Positions 33,602 to 42,309 of a stretch of DNA of 64,000 nt are shown here, piece by piece. Below the pieces are notes generated by a model. It was not told the origin of the DNA. It ran no database searches and saw only the letters and a program-made list of their open reading frames with translations. The stretch spans positions 62,001-126,000 of the forward strand of contig NZ_JTAN02000005.1 in assembly GCF_000949135.2 (NCBI RefSeq), written 5' to 3'. How positions within the stretch are numbered: position 1 is the stretch's first letter; each line of letters opens with the position of its first letter. The stretch is from Burkholderia sp. USMB20. GTDB taxonomy: Bacteria; Pseudomonadota; Gammaproteobacteria; Burkholderiales; Burkholderiaceae. Both the position numbers and the translations under genes were made by a program.

Positions 33602-35248
33602 TTACTTCAGCAGCGTCATCTGCACGACCTTGACGATCACGAGACCGACCGCGATCACCAGATAGCCGCGCAGCACGGCCATCCAGACGCGCGTCGCGAC
33701 CGTCATGTTCTGCGGTTCGAGCGTGTCGAGCGGCGGCATGCGCCAGGTGGCGCGCAGCGCGCGATCGATGCCCGGCTCGACGACGCGCTTGTTGCGGCGG
33801 ATCAGCACCGTCGCGAGATAGCCGGTGATCGCGAGCACGGTTCCGCCGACCAGCACGTCGATGATCGCTTCGCCGCTGATGTCCGGATACATCACCGACG
33901 CGGTCAGGATGATCGACAGCAGCACGAGCACCCAGATCACCGCGCCCGTGAAGATGTTGAGCTTCGTCGAGTTGACCCACGGGCCGAGCACCTGGCGATC
34001 GTTGCACAGCACGAGCAGGAACACCGTCGCGCTCGGCAGCAGCACGCCCGCGAGCGTCTGCACCGCTTCGGTCAGCAGGCCGAGCGGGCTGCCCGGGATC
34101 AGCACGAGCGCGGCAGCGGCCGCGACGATCCCGAAGTAGACGAGATAGAAGCCCTTCGCGTCGGACACGCCGCGATGCAGCGAATGACGGATCTTGAACA
34201 CGTCGCCGATCGCGTACGCGGTCGACAGCGACACCGCCGCCGCGCCGATGATGCACGCGTCGAGCAGCGCGACCGCGAACAGCGTCGCGCTGGTGCGGCC
34301 CGCATACTTCTCGAGGCCCGCGATCACGCCGCCCGCGTCGCTGAAGTTGCCCGCTTCCGAATGGCCGCCGAACAGCGCCGCGCTGAAGCCGATCATCGCG
34401 ACCGCGCCGATCAGCACGAACGCGATGCCGATCCACAGATCGACCTTCTCGTACTTCATGAAGCGCGGCGTGATGCGCTTGTCGATCACGTAGCTCTGCT
34501 GGAAGAACAGCTGCCACGGCGCGACCGTCGTGCCGACGATGCCGATCACGAGCAGCATCACGTCGGACAGCTTCGCGTGCGTGGGCCAGTTCGGCACGAA
34601 GAAGTCGCGCGACATCTGCGCCACCGGCGGGTGGATCGACACGAGCACCGGCACGAGCAGCAGGCTCAGCACGCACAGCACGATCGCGAACCGCTCGAAG
34701 CGCCTGAAGTCGCCGGTACTCACGGCCGCCATCGTCAGCGCGGCCGCCACGCACACGCCCGCGATCTTCGGGAGACCGAAGAAAGCCAGCACGAACGTGA
34801 TGCCGATGAACTCGGTGACGATCGTCAGCGCGTTGAGCAGGAACAGGTCGATCACGCTGAACGCGCCCCAGAACTTGCCGAAGCGCTCGAAGATCAGGCG
34901 CGCATGGCCGACGCCCGTGACCGCGCCGAGGCGCAGCACCATTTCCTGGTTTACGTACAGCACCGGCACGAGCAGCAGCAGCGTCCACAGCAGCGTCGTC
35001 CCGTAGTTCTGGCCAGCCTGCGTATAGGTGCCGAAGGCGCCCGCGTCGTTGTCGCCGACCATCACGATGAGGCCGGGCCCGATGATCGCGAGCAGCGTGC
35101 GCAGGCGCGCCCACCACGTGCCGCGCGCGGCGGTGTCGTGATGCGCGATGGTGCCGAGCGCGCCGCGGATGTCGCCCAGGTGGGCTTCGTCGAGCACGGC
35201 ACTGCGTTCGACGGCGATCGGTGGAGAGACGTTGGATGGCGTGGACAT
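33602..35248 (-). CDS. NRAMP-family divalent metal transporter with altered metal-site residues
   Basis: 548 residues, eleven or more membrane segments of the SLC11/NRAMP fold. Canonical members have Asp-Pro-Gly-Asn in TM1 and Met-Pro-His in TM6. Here TM1 reads GPGLIVMVGDNDAGAF (Asp68-Ala-Gly-Ala) and TM6 reads GTTVAPWQLFFQQ (Ala243-Pro-Trp245). Losing the metal-binding Met and Asn resembles the Mg-selective NRMT branch as I remember it, so Mg2+ or Mn2+ transport with relaxed transition-metal selectivity is likely rather than classical MntH. Two tiny ORFs with good ribosome binding sites lie upstream on the same strand. Confidence 0.88.
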   Translation of the reverse strand: MSTPSNVSPPIAVERSAVLDEAHLGDIRGALGTIAHHDTAARGTWWARLRTLLAIIGPGLIVMVGDNDAGAFGTYTQAGQNYGTTLLWTLLLLVPVLYVNQEMVLRLGAVTGVGHARLIFERFGKFWGAFSVIDLFLLNALTIVTEFIGITFVLAFFGLPKIAGVCVAAALTMAAVSTGDFRRFERFAIVLCVLSLLLVPVLVSIHPPVAQMSRDFFVPNWPTHAKLSDVMLLVIGIVGTTVAPWQLFFQQSYVIDKRITPRFMKYEKVDLWIGIAFVLIGAVAMIGFSAALFGGHSEAGNFSDAGGVIAGLEKYAGRTSATLFAVALLDACIIGAAAVSLSTAYAIGDVFKIRHSLHRGVSDAKGFYLVYFGIVAAAAALVLIPGSPLGLLTEAVQTLAGVLLPSATVFLLVLCNDRQVLGPWVNSTKLNIFTGAVIWVLVLLSIILTASVMYPDISGEAIIDVLVGGTVLAITGYLATVLIRRNKRVVEPGIDRALRATWRMPPLDTLEPQNMTVATRVWMAVLRGYLVIAVGLVIVKVVQMTLLK

Positions 35249-35360
35249 GATGAATTCCGTACGACTGGTTTTTTTCGGTCAAGCGTGTGGTCTTGGAATG
35301 CGCACGCGTAACGAGCCCGGAGCCCGCGCGCGCATGCCGAGACGCGCTCGGTGTTTCAGT

Positions 35361-35498
35361 TCAGCAAAGCAGCGATTTCAACCGGTTGAACAAACGGGAA
35401 AACACCCGCGGACGGGCGTCGAGCATCGGCATCGCGTCGTAGTGCGGATGCGATCGCGTGACTTGCGGAAGATTCGACAGCAGAAGGCCGAAGTTCAT
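35361..35498 (-). CDS. 45-residue ORF upstream of the NRAMP gene
   Basis: Starts MNFGLLLSNLPQV after AGGAG and ends RLFNRLKSLLC. Amphipathic, basic C-terminal half with a single terminal Cys. It has a well-placed ribosome binding site and lies 113 bp before the transporter start, on the same strand. Could be a leader peptide or a small accessory protein. Unrecognised. Confidence 0.5.
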   Translation of the reverse strand: MNFGLLLSNLPQVTRSHPHYDAMPMLDARPRVFSRLFNRLKSLLC

Positions 35499-35581
35499 GG
35501 TCTGGCTCCTGACGGCAGCGGCATGCATGCCGGCCGCGTGGTGGGTGCGGGGCCAGTCCGGGGCCTGAACGACGTGTCAGG

Positions 35582-35668
35582 CTAGTTGGCCGGAATGTCC
35601 CTGCGACCCGGGTTCAAAAGGGTCTGTTGGTGCAACGGGCATAAGGGACAACTGTCACTGTCGTTCAT
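35582..35668 (-). CDS. 28-residue ORF with a CPLCPLH motif
   Basis: MNDSDSCPLCPLHQQTL and on to IPAN. AGGAGCC precedes the ATG. Two Cys and a His within seven residues could bind a metal ion. Together with the 45-residue ORF it forms a possible leader arrangement before the NRAMP gene. Too short for statistical support; the evidence is the ribosome binding site and the motif. Confidence 0.4.
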   Translation of the reverse strand: MNDSDSCPLCPLHQQTLLNPGRRDIPAN

Positions 35669-36258
35669 GGCGGCTCCTGTGCGGTGTTCCGGAGAACACG
35701 GTTGACCGCCGCCCGGCGCGCGAGCCGCCGTTCGGGTGCATGCGAAACGCATGCGCGAACGCGGCCGCGCGCCGGGCGGCGGCGAAACCGGATGGCGCAT
35801 GCGCAAACGCATCACGCTGACCGGCGCGAATCTGGGTGCACGAGGGGGTTACTGCGAAATACTGCTGCGCGCACCGTTTGCCTGGGGGACAAACGGCGGC
35901 TTCGATGAGGCGCGGACGTCGGTCGCTCAGGCGGAAACTTCGTTCGAAGATCGACTACTGCAGGCGTCCAAGGCGGCGGCCCCAAGAGTGAAGATGGCGG
36001 ATTCTATGGACCGGCCGAAACGGAAGTCAACCCTTTGGAACAGGCTTGACGGAATATTTTTTCGGGTTCATGCGAGCTGAAAGAATCGCGCCCGGAATGA
36101 CGCGCCGCAACCTTTCAGCGCCTCGACGCGCACGCGCCGCCGATGCGTGCGAGCAACAGTCGCCGCGCGCCGCCGGCGGGCGGTCGCGGCGGGCATCAAC
36201 CGGCCCGGAGGGGGCGCCGCACGCGGTGCGAAATGCGCAACGTCGCCGCCTTTTTTGC
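35669..36258. other. intergenic region between the NRAMP leader ORFs and the porin operon
   Basis: No supported gene. It must hold the minus-strand promoter for the NRAMP transcript. It is rich in GC inverted repeats around 35700-35800, and I recognise no known riboswitch class. Confidence 0.4.
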
Positions 36259-36288
36259 TTGCACCGCAGCAAAACTCGCGACTACAAT
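36259..36288 (+). promoter_or_regulatory. promoter of the leader ORF and porin genes
   Basis: TTGCAC (36259-36264) and TACAAT (36283-36288), spacer 18 bp, 30 bp before the short leader ORF. Confidence 0.55.
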
Positions 36289-36317
36289 CCGCCCCAATTC
36301 ATCAAGGGAGTCCCTTC

Positions 36318-36380
36318 GTGGACGCATGCTCCAGTTGCAGTTCGATGCCGGTCCAGGCCGGCCAAGCCATCGCGAGATAG
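36318..36380 (+). CDS. 20-residue leader-like ORF with CSSCSS
   Basis: GTG start 8 nt after AAGGGAG. It encodes MDACSSCSSMPVQAGQAIAR and ends with TAG. Immediately downstream of a good promoter and about 190 bp before the next gene. Clustered Cys and Ser codons suggest a regulatory leader peptide or metal or redox responsive element (inference). Confidence 0.4.
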   Translation: MDACSSCSSMPVQAGQAIAR

Positions 36381-36567
36381 CAGCCAGGCGCATGTCTTTC
36401 GCCGCTAGCTCGCCATCGTCGGGTTAGCGCGCTTCCTCCCGGGCCGGCATCGCCGGATCGTCCGTGTCGCACGCTCCGTTACGTTCCAACCGCCGAGCGC
36501 CGGTCGCGTCATGCAGCCGTGCTCGATCACGTCGTCCGGCATGCGCCGGACCGGACGGAGGCACGTC

Positions 36568-36837
36568 ATGTTGTTTCAATCGCTCATGGTCAGACTCAAG
36601 CAACTCGCGCGTGTCGTGTCCGACCGCTCGTTCGCTTCGGCCCTTGCACCGCTCGCCCACACGTTCGGCAACTGGCGCGGCAGCGCGCTCGCGCACCTGC
36701 CGGCGGCACCGCGCCCGCTCGACTGCGTGCTGGCCGGCGCGATGGCGGCCGCCGTCGCGCTCGTCGCGCTGCTCTGTGCGAGCGCATCGCGCCTCGGCTT
36801 CACGCACGTATGGCGGATCGGCGGCTGGCTGCCGTAA
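36568..36837 (+). CDS. small single-pass membrane protein
   Basis: 89 residues from ATG 36568 (GGAGGC upstream). A basic amphipathic N-terminus (LFQSLMVRLKQLARVV) precedes one membrane helix, AGAMAAAVALVALLCASA, near residues 56-73, then a short tail ending WRIGGWLP. No family recognised. It precedes the OprB porin in the same direction. Confidence 0.6.
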   Translation: MLFQSLMVRLKQLARVVSDRSFASALAPLAHTFGNWRGSALAHLPAAPRPLDCVLAGAMAAAVALVALLCASASRLGFTHVWRIGGWLP

Positions 36838-36949
36838 CGGGTCGCGCGCGCAACGCGCAGCATGCCCGCGCGCCGCCGCCCGCACCTGCGCCATCGCTTC
36901 ACGTTTTCACTGCTTCAGCCAAACCAATCACTCGAATCATGGAGCCCGC

Positions 36950-38437
36950 ATGAAAAATCGCTTCGCATCCGCGCCGCGCACAGCGCGCCTCGACGCGCTC
37001 GCCGCGCTGTTGCTGTCGCTCGCGGCCGCGCCTGCGTTCGCGCAATCGTCGTCACCGGCCAGCGCGGCCGAACCGGCGGCCGGAGCCAGCGACACTGCCG
37101 CCGCCCCCGCCCAAGCCGCCGCTGCCGCGCCCGCCCCCACCGGTTTCTGGGAACGGTCGAACCTGCTCGGCAACATGGGCGGCCTGCGCGACGTGCTCGG
37201 CGATCACGGCGTCACGCTGAACCTGCAGGAAACCAGCGAGTACCTGTACAACGCCGCGGGCGGCACGCAGCGCGGCGGTGCCTACCAGGGCCTCACGCAA
37301 TTCGGCTTCAACGTCGATACGGAGAAGGCGATCGGCCTGCCGGGCGGCACGTTCAACGTGTCCGGGTTGCAGATCCACGGCACCAACCTCACGCAGCGCT
37401 ATTTGCAGACGCTGCAGACCGCGACCGGCATCGAGGCGAATTCGACCACGCGGCTGTGGGAGCTCTGGTACCAGCAGGCGTTCCTCGCCGGCAAGGCCGA
37501 CGTGAAGGTCGGCCAGCAAAGCGTCGACCAGGAATTCATGGTCAGCCAGTACGCGGCGACGTTCATGAACGCGACGTTCGGCTGGCCCGTGCTTCCGGCG
37601 ACCGACCTGCCGGCCGGCGGCGCTGCCTATCCGCTGTCGTCGCTCGGCGTGCGGCTGCGCGTGAAGCCGGCCGACGCGTGGACCGCGATGGTCGGCGTGT
37701 TCGACGGCAATCCGGCCGGCCGCAGCGACGGCGATGCGCAGGCGCTGAACGCGCACGGCACCAACTTCAACCTGCGCAGCGGCGCGTTCGTGATCGGCGA
37801 ACTCCAGTACGCGCTGAACGCGCCGCCCGCCGACCCGAAGGCACCGCAACCGGCCGGCCTGCCCGGCACGTACAAGCTCGGCTTCTGGTATCAGTCGCAG
37901 CACGCGAACGATCCGCGCGTCGGCACCGACGGGCTGTCGCTCGCGGATCCGGCCAGCAACGGGATCCCCGCCACGCATCGCGGTAACTACGGTTTCTATG
38001 CGGTCGCGGATCAGATGGTATGGCGGCCGTCGGCGGACAGCCCGCGCTCGGTCGGCGTGTTCGCGCGCGTGATGGGCGCGCCGGGCGATCGCAACGTCGT
38101 CGATTTCGCGGCGAATGCGGGCGTGACGCTCAAGGCGCCGTTCAAGGGCCGCGACGACGATACGGCCGGCATCGCGGTCGGCTACGCGAAGATCGGCTCG
38201 CACGCGCGTGCGCTCGACGGCGACACCGGCAGGCTCGCGACGCCCGGCTATCCGGTACGGCGCGCGGAAACGGTGATCGAGGCGACCTACCAGTACCAGG
38301 TCGCGCCGTGGTGGCAGGTGCAGGCCGACCTGCAGCACTTCTTCCGGCCGGGCGGCGGCATTCCGGACCCGAACGCGGCCGGCGCGCGTATCGGCGACGA
38401 AACGGTGGTCGGCGTGCGCACGACGATCACGTTCTGA
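36950..38437 (+). CDS. oprB: OprB-family carbohydrate-selective porin
   Basis: 495 residues from ATG 36950 (GGAG upstream). Signal peptide to FAQ, an Ala/Pro-rich linker, then a 16-strand beta-barrel typical of OprB (begins LLGNMGGLRDVLGDHG, ends in VVGVRTTITF with C-terminal Phe for BAM recognition). Sugar uptake across the outer membrane. Converges with the periplasmic trehalase gene, which could supply it with the same class of substrate. Confidence 0.92.
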   Translation: MKNRFASAPRTARLDALAALLLSLAAAPAFAQSSSPASAAEPAAGASDTAAAPAQAAAAAPAPTGFWERSNLLGNMGGLRDVLGDHGVTLNLQETSEYLYNAAGGTQRGGAYQGLTQFGFNVDTEKAIGLPGGTFNVSGLQIHGTNLTQRYLQTLQTATGIEANSTTRLWELWYQQAFLAGKADVKVGQQSVDQEFMVSQYAATFMNATFGWPVLPATDLPAGGAAYPLSSLGVRLRVKPADAWTAMVGVFDGNPAGRSDGDAQALNAHGTNFNLRSGAFVIGELQYALNAPPADPKAPQPAGLPGTYKLGFWYQSQHANDPRVGTDGLSLADPASNGIPATHRGNYGFYAVADQMVWRPSADSPRSVGVFARVMGAPGDRNVVDFAANAGVTLKAPFKGRDDDTAGIAVGYAKIGSHARALDGDTGRLATPGYPVRRAETVIEATYQYQVAPWWQVQADLQHFFRPGGGIPDPNAAGARIGDETVVGVRTTITF

Positions 38438-38452
38438 CACCCTCGCATGCGA

Positions 38453-38492
38453 CACGGGCCGGACTGCCGCGCGCGCGGCGATCCGGCCCGTG
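38453..38492. terminator. hairpin between converging oprB and trehalase genes
   Basis: CACGGGCCGGA (38453-38463) pairs perfectly with TCCGGCCCGTG (38482-38492), with additional GC pairing inside. No T-run. Confidence 0.5.
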
Positions 38493-38528
38493 CTCGTTCA
38501 GGTGCGTGCATGCAATGCGCGCGGCCTG

Positions 38529-40244
38529 TCACTCGCCATACAGCCCGAGCAGTTTCAGCGTGACGCCGTTGGTCCAGCCGAAGCCGTCCTGCAGCGGATA
38601 TTCGCCACCCCCGCCGCCGCCCGCGCCAGCCCCTTCGACCACGTACTTCTCGACGAGCTTGCCTTCGGTTGCATACACATGCTTCACGTCGGCCAGAAAG
38701 CGCGTGCCGATGTCCTTTGCGAGCGCCGGCTCGCCGTAGCGGCGCAGCCCGTCGATCGCGATCCACTGCAGCGGCGCCCAGCCGTTCGGCGCATCCCACT
38801 GCTGGCCCGTGTTCGCGGTCGTCGTCGCGAGGCCGCCCGGCTGCAGCAGCGTCTTGCGCACTTCGCGCGCGGTCGCCTTCGCACGCTCGGGCCACGCGAC
38901 GCCCGCGAACAGCGGATACAGCGCGGCCGCCGTCACGCCGTCGCGCGGCTTGCGCAACTGCCAGTCGTAGTCGCCGTAATAGCCGCGACGGTTCCACAGA
39001 TAGTGGTTGATCGCGGCCGCGCGCCGCGCCGCCCGTCCGGAGAAATCCGCGACACACGCGAAGTCGCGCGTGACCGCGCAGCCCTTCACGATCGTCGTCT
39101 CGAGATGGAACATCAGGCTGTTCAGGTCGACCGGCACGATCGCCGTCGTGCGGATGGTCGCGAGCGTCCTGCCGTCGCCGAACCAGCGCGAGCTGTAGTC
39201 CCAGCCGCTTTCGGCACCCGCGCGCAGGTCGCGGTACACCTCGTTCGCGGGGCGATCCGGCACGGCCTTCGCGGTCGTCACGTCCTCGAGATACGACTCG
39301 TCGCGCGGCGTGTCGCTCGCGTCCCAGTAGCGGTTCAGCACCGCACCGTCCGGCATCGCGACCACGTTGCGCGCGGCCTGCCCGCGCGGCGTCGTCGTTT
39401 CGCCCTGCATCCAGTACGCATGCTCCTTGCGCAGCGCCGGCAGGTATTTCTGGTAGACCTTGTCGCCTTCGGCCTGCGCGGCGAGCGTGACCATGTACGC
39501 GAAGAACGGCGGCTGCGAGCGGCTCGCGTAGTACGTGCGGTTGCCGTTCGGGATGTGGCCGATCGTGTCGATCAGGTATGCGAAGTTGTCGAGCATGTCG
39601 TCGACGAGATCCTCGCGCCCCGACACCTGCAACCCGAGCATCGTGAAATAGGTATCCCAGTAGTAGCCTTCGCGGAAGCGGCCGCCCGGCACCACATACG
39701 GCTTCGGCAACGCGATCAGCGAACTGTACGGCGGCACCGTCGTGCTGGTGCGCGTGAGCTGCGGCCACAGCCAGTCGATGTGCTGGCGCAGCGTCTGGTT
39801 CGCGGGCGGCGTGACGCCGCCTTCCGGCGGCGGCGTGAAGTGCTGGTCGACGAACGCCTTCAGCGAGAAGCCCGGCTGCGACTTCTGTTGCTGATACAAC
39901 TGTACGATCGTCGCCGGATCGGCGTTGGGCGTCGCGTCGACGAAGGTCTTCTGGTCGGGATAGAGTTGCGCCGTCTGCACCGCGACGAACAGGTCGCCGT
40001 AGAGTTGGCTCGGCGGCGGCAGCAGCGTGCCGGAAGCCGGCGCCGTGGCGGGCGCGGCGGACTGGCTGGCCGCCTGCATCGCGGCCTGGTTCGCGGCCTG
40101 GTTCGCACTGTCGGCCTGCGCGGCGCAGCCGGCGACGGCGAGGTAAGCGACGGCGAGCACGGCGGCCCAGCGCAGACGCGGCGCGGGCACGGATGGATGC
40201 GAGGCAGGATGCGATGCGGTCGATGCGGCGCGACGTGACGTCAT
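38529..40244 (-). CDS. treA: periplasmic trehalase (GH37) lipoprotein
   Basis: 571 residues from ATG 40244 (AAGGAGGGG upstream). Hydrolyses trehalose to two glucose. GH37 signatures [15 protein letters not shown] and [10 protein letters not shown] are both intact. The N-terminus has a basic start and a hydrophobic segment ending in the lipobox LAVAGC, so it is probably an outer-membrane or periplasmic lipoprotein instead of a freely soluble enzyme. A Gly-rich insertion ([13 protein letters not shown]) precedes the C-terminal conserved block. Confidence 0.95.
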   Translation of the reverse strand: MTSRRAASTASHPASHPSVPAPRLRWAAVLAVAYLAVAGCAAQADSANQAANQAAMQAASQSAAPATAPASGTLLPPPSQLYGDLFVAVQTAQLYPDQKTFVDATPNADPATIVQLYQQQKSQPGFSLKAFVDQHFTPPPEGGVTPPANQTLRQHIDWLWPQLTRTSTTVPPYSSLIALPKPYVVPGGRFREGYYWDTYFTMLGLQVSGREDLVDDMLDNFAYLIDTIGHIPNGNRTYYASRSQPPFFAYMVTLAAQAEGDKVYQKYLPALRKEHAYWMQGETTTPRGQAARNVVAMPDGAVLNRYWDASDTPRDESYLEDVTTAKAVPDRPANEVYRDLRAGAESGWDYSSRWFGDGRTLATIRTTAIVPVDLNSLMFHLETTIVKGCAVTRDFACVADFSGRAARRAAAINHYLWNRRGYYGDYDWQLRKPRDGVTAAALYPLFAGVAWPERAKATAREVRKTLLQPGGLATTTANTGQQWDAPNGWAPLQWIAIDGLRRYGEPALAKDIGTRFLADVKHVYATEGKLVEKYVVEGAGAGGGGGGEYPLQDGFGWTNGVTLKLLGLYGE

Positions 40245-40546
40245 GACGTGTCCCCTCCTTTCGATGATGAATGGTTCGGCAGGGGTCTCGTTCGCGCGTG
40301 CGCTCGTCTCGATGGCCGTCGATCGATGCGCGTCGTTGTCATCCGCGGATGAGTTCCGACTGTCGCACGAAACGCGCATCGCACGCAAGTTTCGCGGCGG
40401 CCCCCGCGGGCGCGCGTCATGTGTCATGTCATGGAGCGCACCGCAGCGCGGTCGTCTCTTCTTCCACGCGCGCTAACAGGAACGACTGTTGCAACATGCG
40501 GAACGAGCGTTGTCTCGCGTGACGCAACGACCACATTGTGGGCATA

Positions 40547-41962
40547 ATGGCGTCTTTACCGCGCGCCCTGCCCATGTCGCCCGTCTTTCTAGCACCGCTC
40601 ATCGTTGCCTGTGCGTTGTTCATGGAAAGCGTCGACGCGAACATCATCGTCACCGCCCTGCCCGCGATGGCGAGGGACTTCGGGCACAATCCCGTCACAC
40701 TGAACATTGCGATCACGGCCTACGTGGTCGGCCTCGGCGTGTTCATCCCGATCTGCGGATGGCTTGCCGACCGCTTCAGCGCGCGCGCCGTGTTCCGCAC
40801 CGCGATCGGCATCTTCGTCGCCGGCTCGCTGATGTGCGCGGCCTCCAACTCGCTCGGCGTGCTCACGTTCGCGCGCTTCGTGCAGGGCGTCGGCGGCGCG
40901 ATGATGGTGCCGGTCGGCCGGATCATCATCTTCCGCGCGGTGCCGCGCTCCGATCTCGTGCGCGCGATGAACTACCTCGCGATTCCCGCGCTGTTCGGGC
41001 CGACGGTCGGGCCGCTCGTCGGCGGCTTCATCACGACCTACCTGCACTGGAGGATGATCTTCTTCATCAACGTGCCGATCGGCATCTACGGGATCTACCT
41101 CGCGAGCAAGCACATCGCGAACACGCACGAGGCCGATCCCGGCCCGCTCGACTGGTTCGGCTTCCTGCTGTCGGCGAGCGGCGCCGCGCTGCTGCTGATG
41201 GGGCTCACGCTGATCGACGGCGCGCTCACGTCGCGCGGCAACGCGCTCCTGATGTGCGCGGCCGGCGCGGCGATGCTCGCGCTCTACGTGCCGTACGCGC
41301 GCCGCAAGGCGCGCCCCGTGCTCGACCTCAGTTTCCTGAAGATCCCGACTTACCACGCGAGCGTGGTCGGCGGGTCGCTGTTCCGCATCGGCCTCGGCGC
41401 CGTGCCGTTCCTGCTGCCGCTCGCGCTGCAGGAAGGCCTCGGCATGAGCGCGTTCCACTCCGGGCTGATCACCTGCGCATCGGCCCTCGGCGGCGCGGTG
41501 AGCCGCTCGACGGCTACCCATACGCTGCGCCGCTTCGGCTTTCGCACGGTGCTGATCTACAACGCCGCGTTCGCCGGGCTCGCGATCGCCGCCTACGGCG
41601 TGTTCCATCCGGGCATGGCGACCTGGGCGATCTGGATGATCGTGCTGGTCGGCGGGATCTTCCCCGCGCTGCAGTTCACAAGCCTGAATTCGATGATCTA
41701 CGCGGATATTTCGCAGGCCGATGCAGGCCGCGCGACGAGCCTCGGCAGTGTCGTGCAGCAGATGTCGCTCGGCCTCGGCGTGACGGTTGCCGGCCTCGTG
41801 CTGCACCTGTCGCACTGGCTGCAGGGGCATCAGGCGATGGTGTGGTCGGATTTCTGGCCCGCGTTCGTCGTGGTCGGGCTGTGTTCGTTCGCATCGATTC
41901 CGATCACGCGGCGGCTGCCGCCCGGCGCCGGCGACGAGGTCGCGCGCGGCAAGCGGCAATGA
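40547..41962 (+). CDS. MFS drug:H+ antiporter, DHA2 type
   Basis: About 470 residues, 14 predicted membrane segments, with the DHA2 start motif (ESVDANIIVTALPAMARDF) and motif A GWLADRFSARAVF. Multidrug or metabolite efflux. ATG 40547 is used here; it overlaps a possible -10 (GCATAATGG), so translation may instead start at the ATG at 40574 (MSPVFLAP). A GTG at 40538 is also possible. It is divergent from the trehalase gene. Confidence 0.88.
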   Translation: MASLPRALPMSPVFLAPLIVACALFMESVDANIIVTALPAMARDFGHNPVTLNIAITAYVVGLGVFIPICGWLADRFSARAVFRTAIGIFVAGSLMCAASNSLGVLTFARFVQGVGGAMMVPVGRIIIFRAVPRSDLVRAMNYLAIPALFGPTVGPLVGGFITTYLHWRMIFFINVPIGIYGIYLASKHIANTHEADPGPLDWFGFLLSASGAALLLMGLTLIDGALTSRGNALLMCAAGAAMLALYVPYARRKARPVLDLSFLKIPTYHASVVGGSLFRIGLGAVPFLLPLALQEGLGMSAFHSGLITCASALGGAVSRSTATHTLRRFGFRTVLIYNAAFAGLAIAAYGVFHPGMATWAIWMIVLVGGIFPALQFTSLNSMIYADISQADAGRATSLGSVVQQMSLGLGVTVAGLVLHLSHWLQGHQAMVWSDFWPAFVVVGLCSFASIPITRRLPPGAGDEVARGKRQ

Positions 41963-42007
41963 ACGGGCTGGCTGGCGGAAAAAGGCAGGCGGCGGAAACG
42001 CCGCCAC

Positions 42008-42064
42008 ACAAAAAAAATCAGCGGACATCCACACGGGGCCGGTGCACAGCCGCATGGATGTCCG
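42008..42064 (-). terminator. strong rho-independent terminator reading leftward
   Basis: Twelve-bp perfect stem (AGCGGACATCCA at 42018-42029 with TGGATGTCCGCT at 42053-42064) followed on the minus strand by GATTTTTTTT (42015-42008). No annotated minus-strand gene ends here. On the plus strand a separate GAAA-capped 7-bp hairpin at 41986-42003 follows the MFS stop. Confidence 0.85.
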
Positions 42065-42184
42065 CTCAGGGCTCCGGGTCTCTCGTTGGGGGTTGAGAAT
42101 CCCGGATCTGCTTCCTGCGTGCCATGGACATATGTGCGTCGGAAGCCGAATCGTTGCGCGCACATTTCGTCGCGCCATGACTGC
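42008..42184 (-). ncRNA. candidate small RNA ending at an intrinsic terminator
   Basis: The leftward terminator has no protein gene upstream of it: between 42065 and 42309 there is no plausible minus-strand coding sequence with an end before the hairpin. A TATAGT box (minus strand, 42190-42185) is a plausible -10, with TTGACA further upstream (42217-42212, spacing 21 bp, longer than ideal). The transcript would be roughly 175 nt with the exposed stretch CTCAACCCCCAACGAG, resembling C-rich seed regions of Hfq-dependent sRNAs. Confidence 0.5.
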
Positions 42185-42309
42185 ACTATAGGGAAAGTCG
42201 CGCCGCGCATCTGTCAAGCATTGTCAGACGTGTCGCGCGAAAGCGTCGCACACGTGCGCCGCTTTCGCGCTAAAGTGGTGCCCGACCGCCACCTTCAGCC
42301 GCCGCTCCG

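Noticed and set aside
35669-36258. Possible metal riboswitch upstream of the NRAMP gene
   Set aside because: No yybP-ykoY, M-box or ykkC core sequence could be recognised.
40589-42217. Long minus-strand frame across the MFS gene, including a start inside the candidate sRNA
   Set aside because: It reads through the terminator hairpin and then antisense to a well-supported transporter; no domain.
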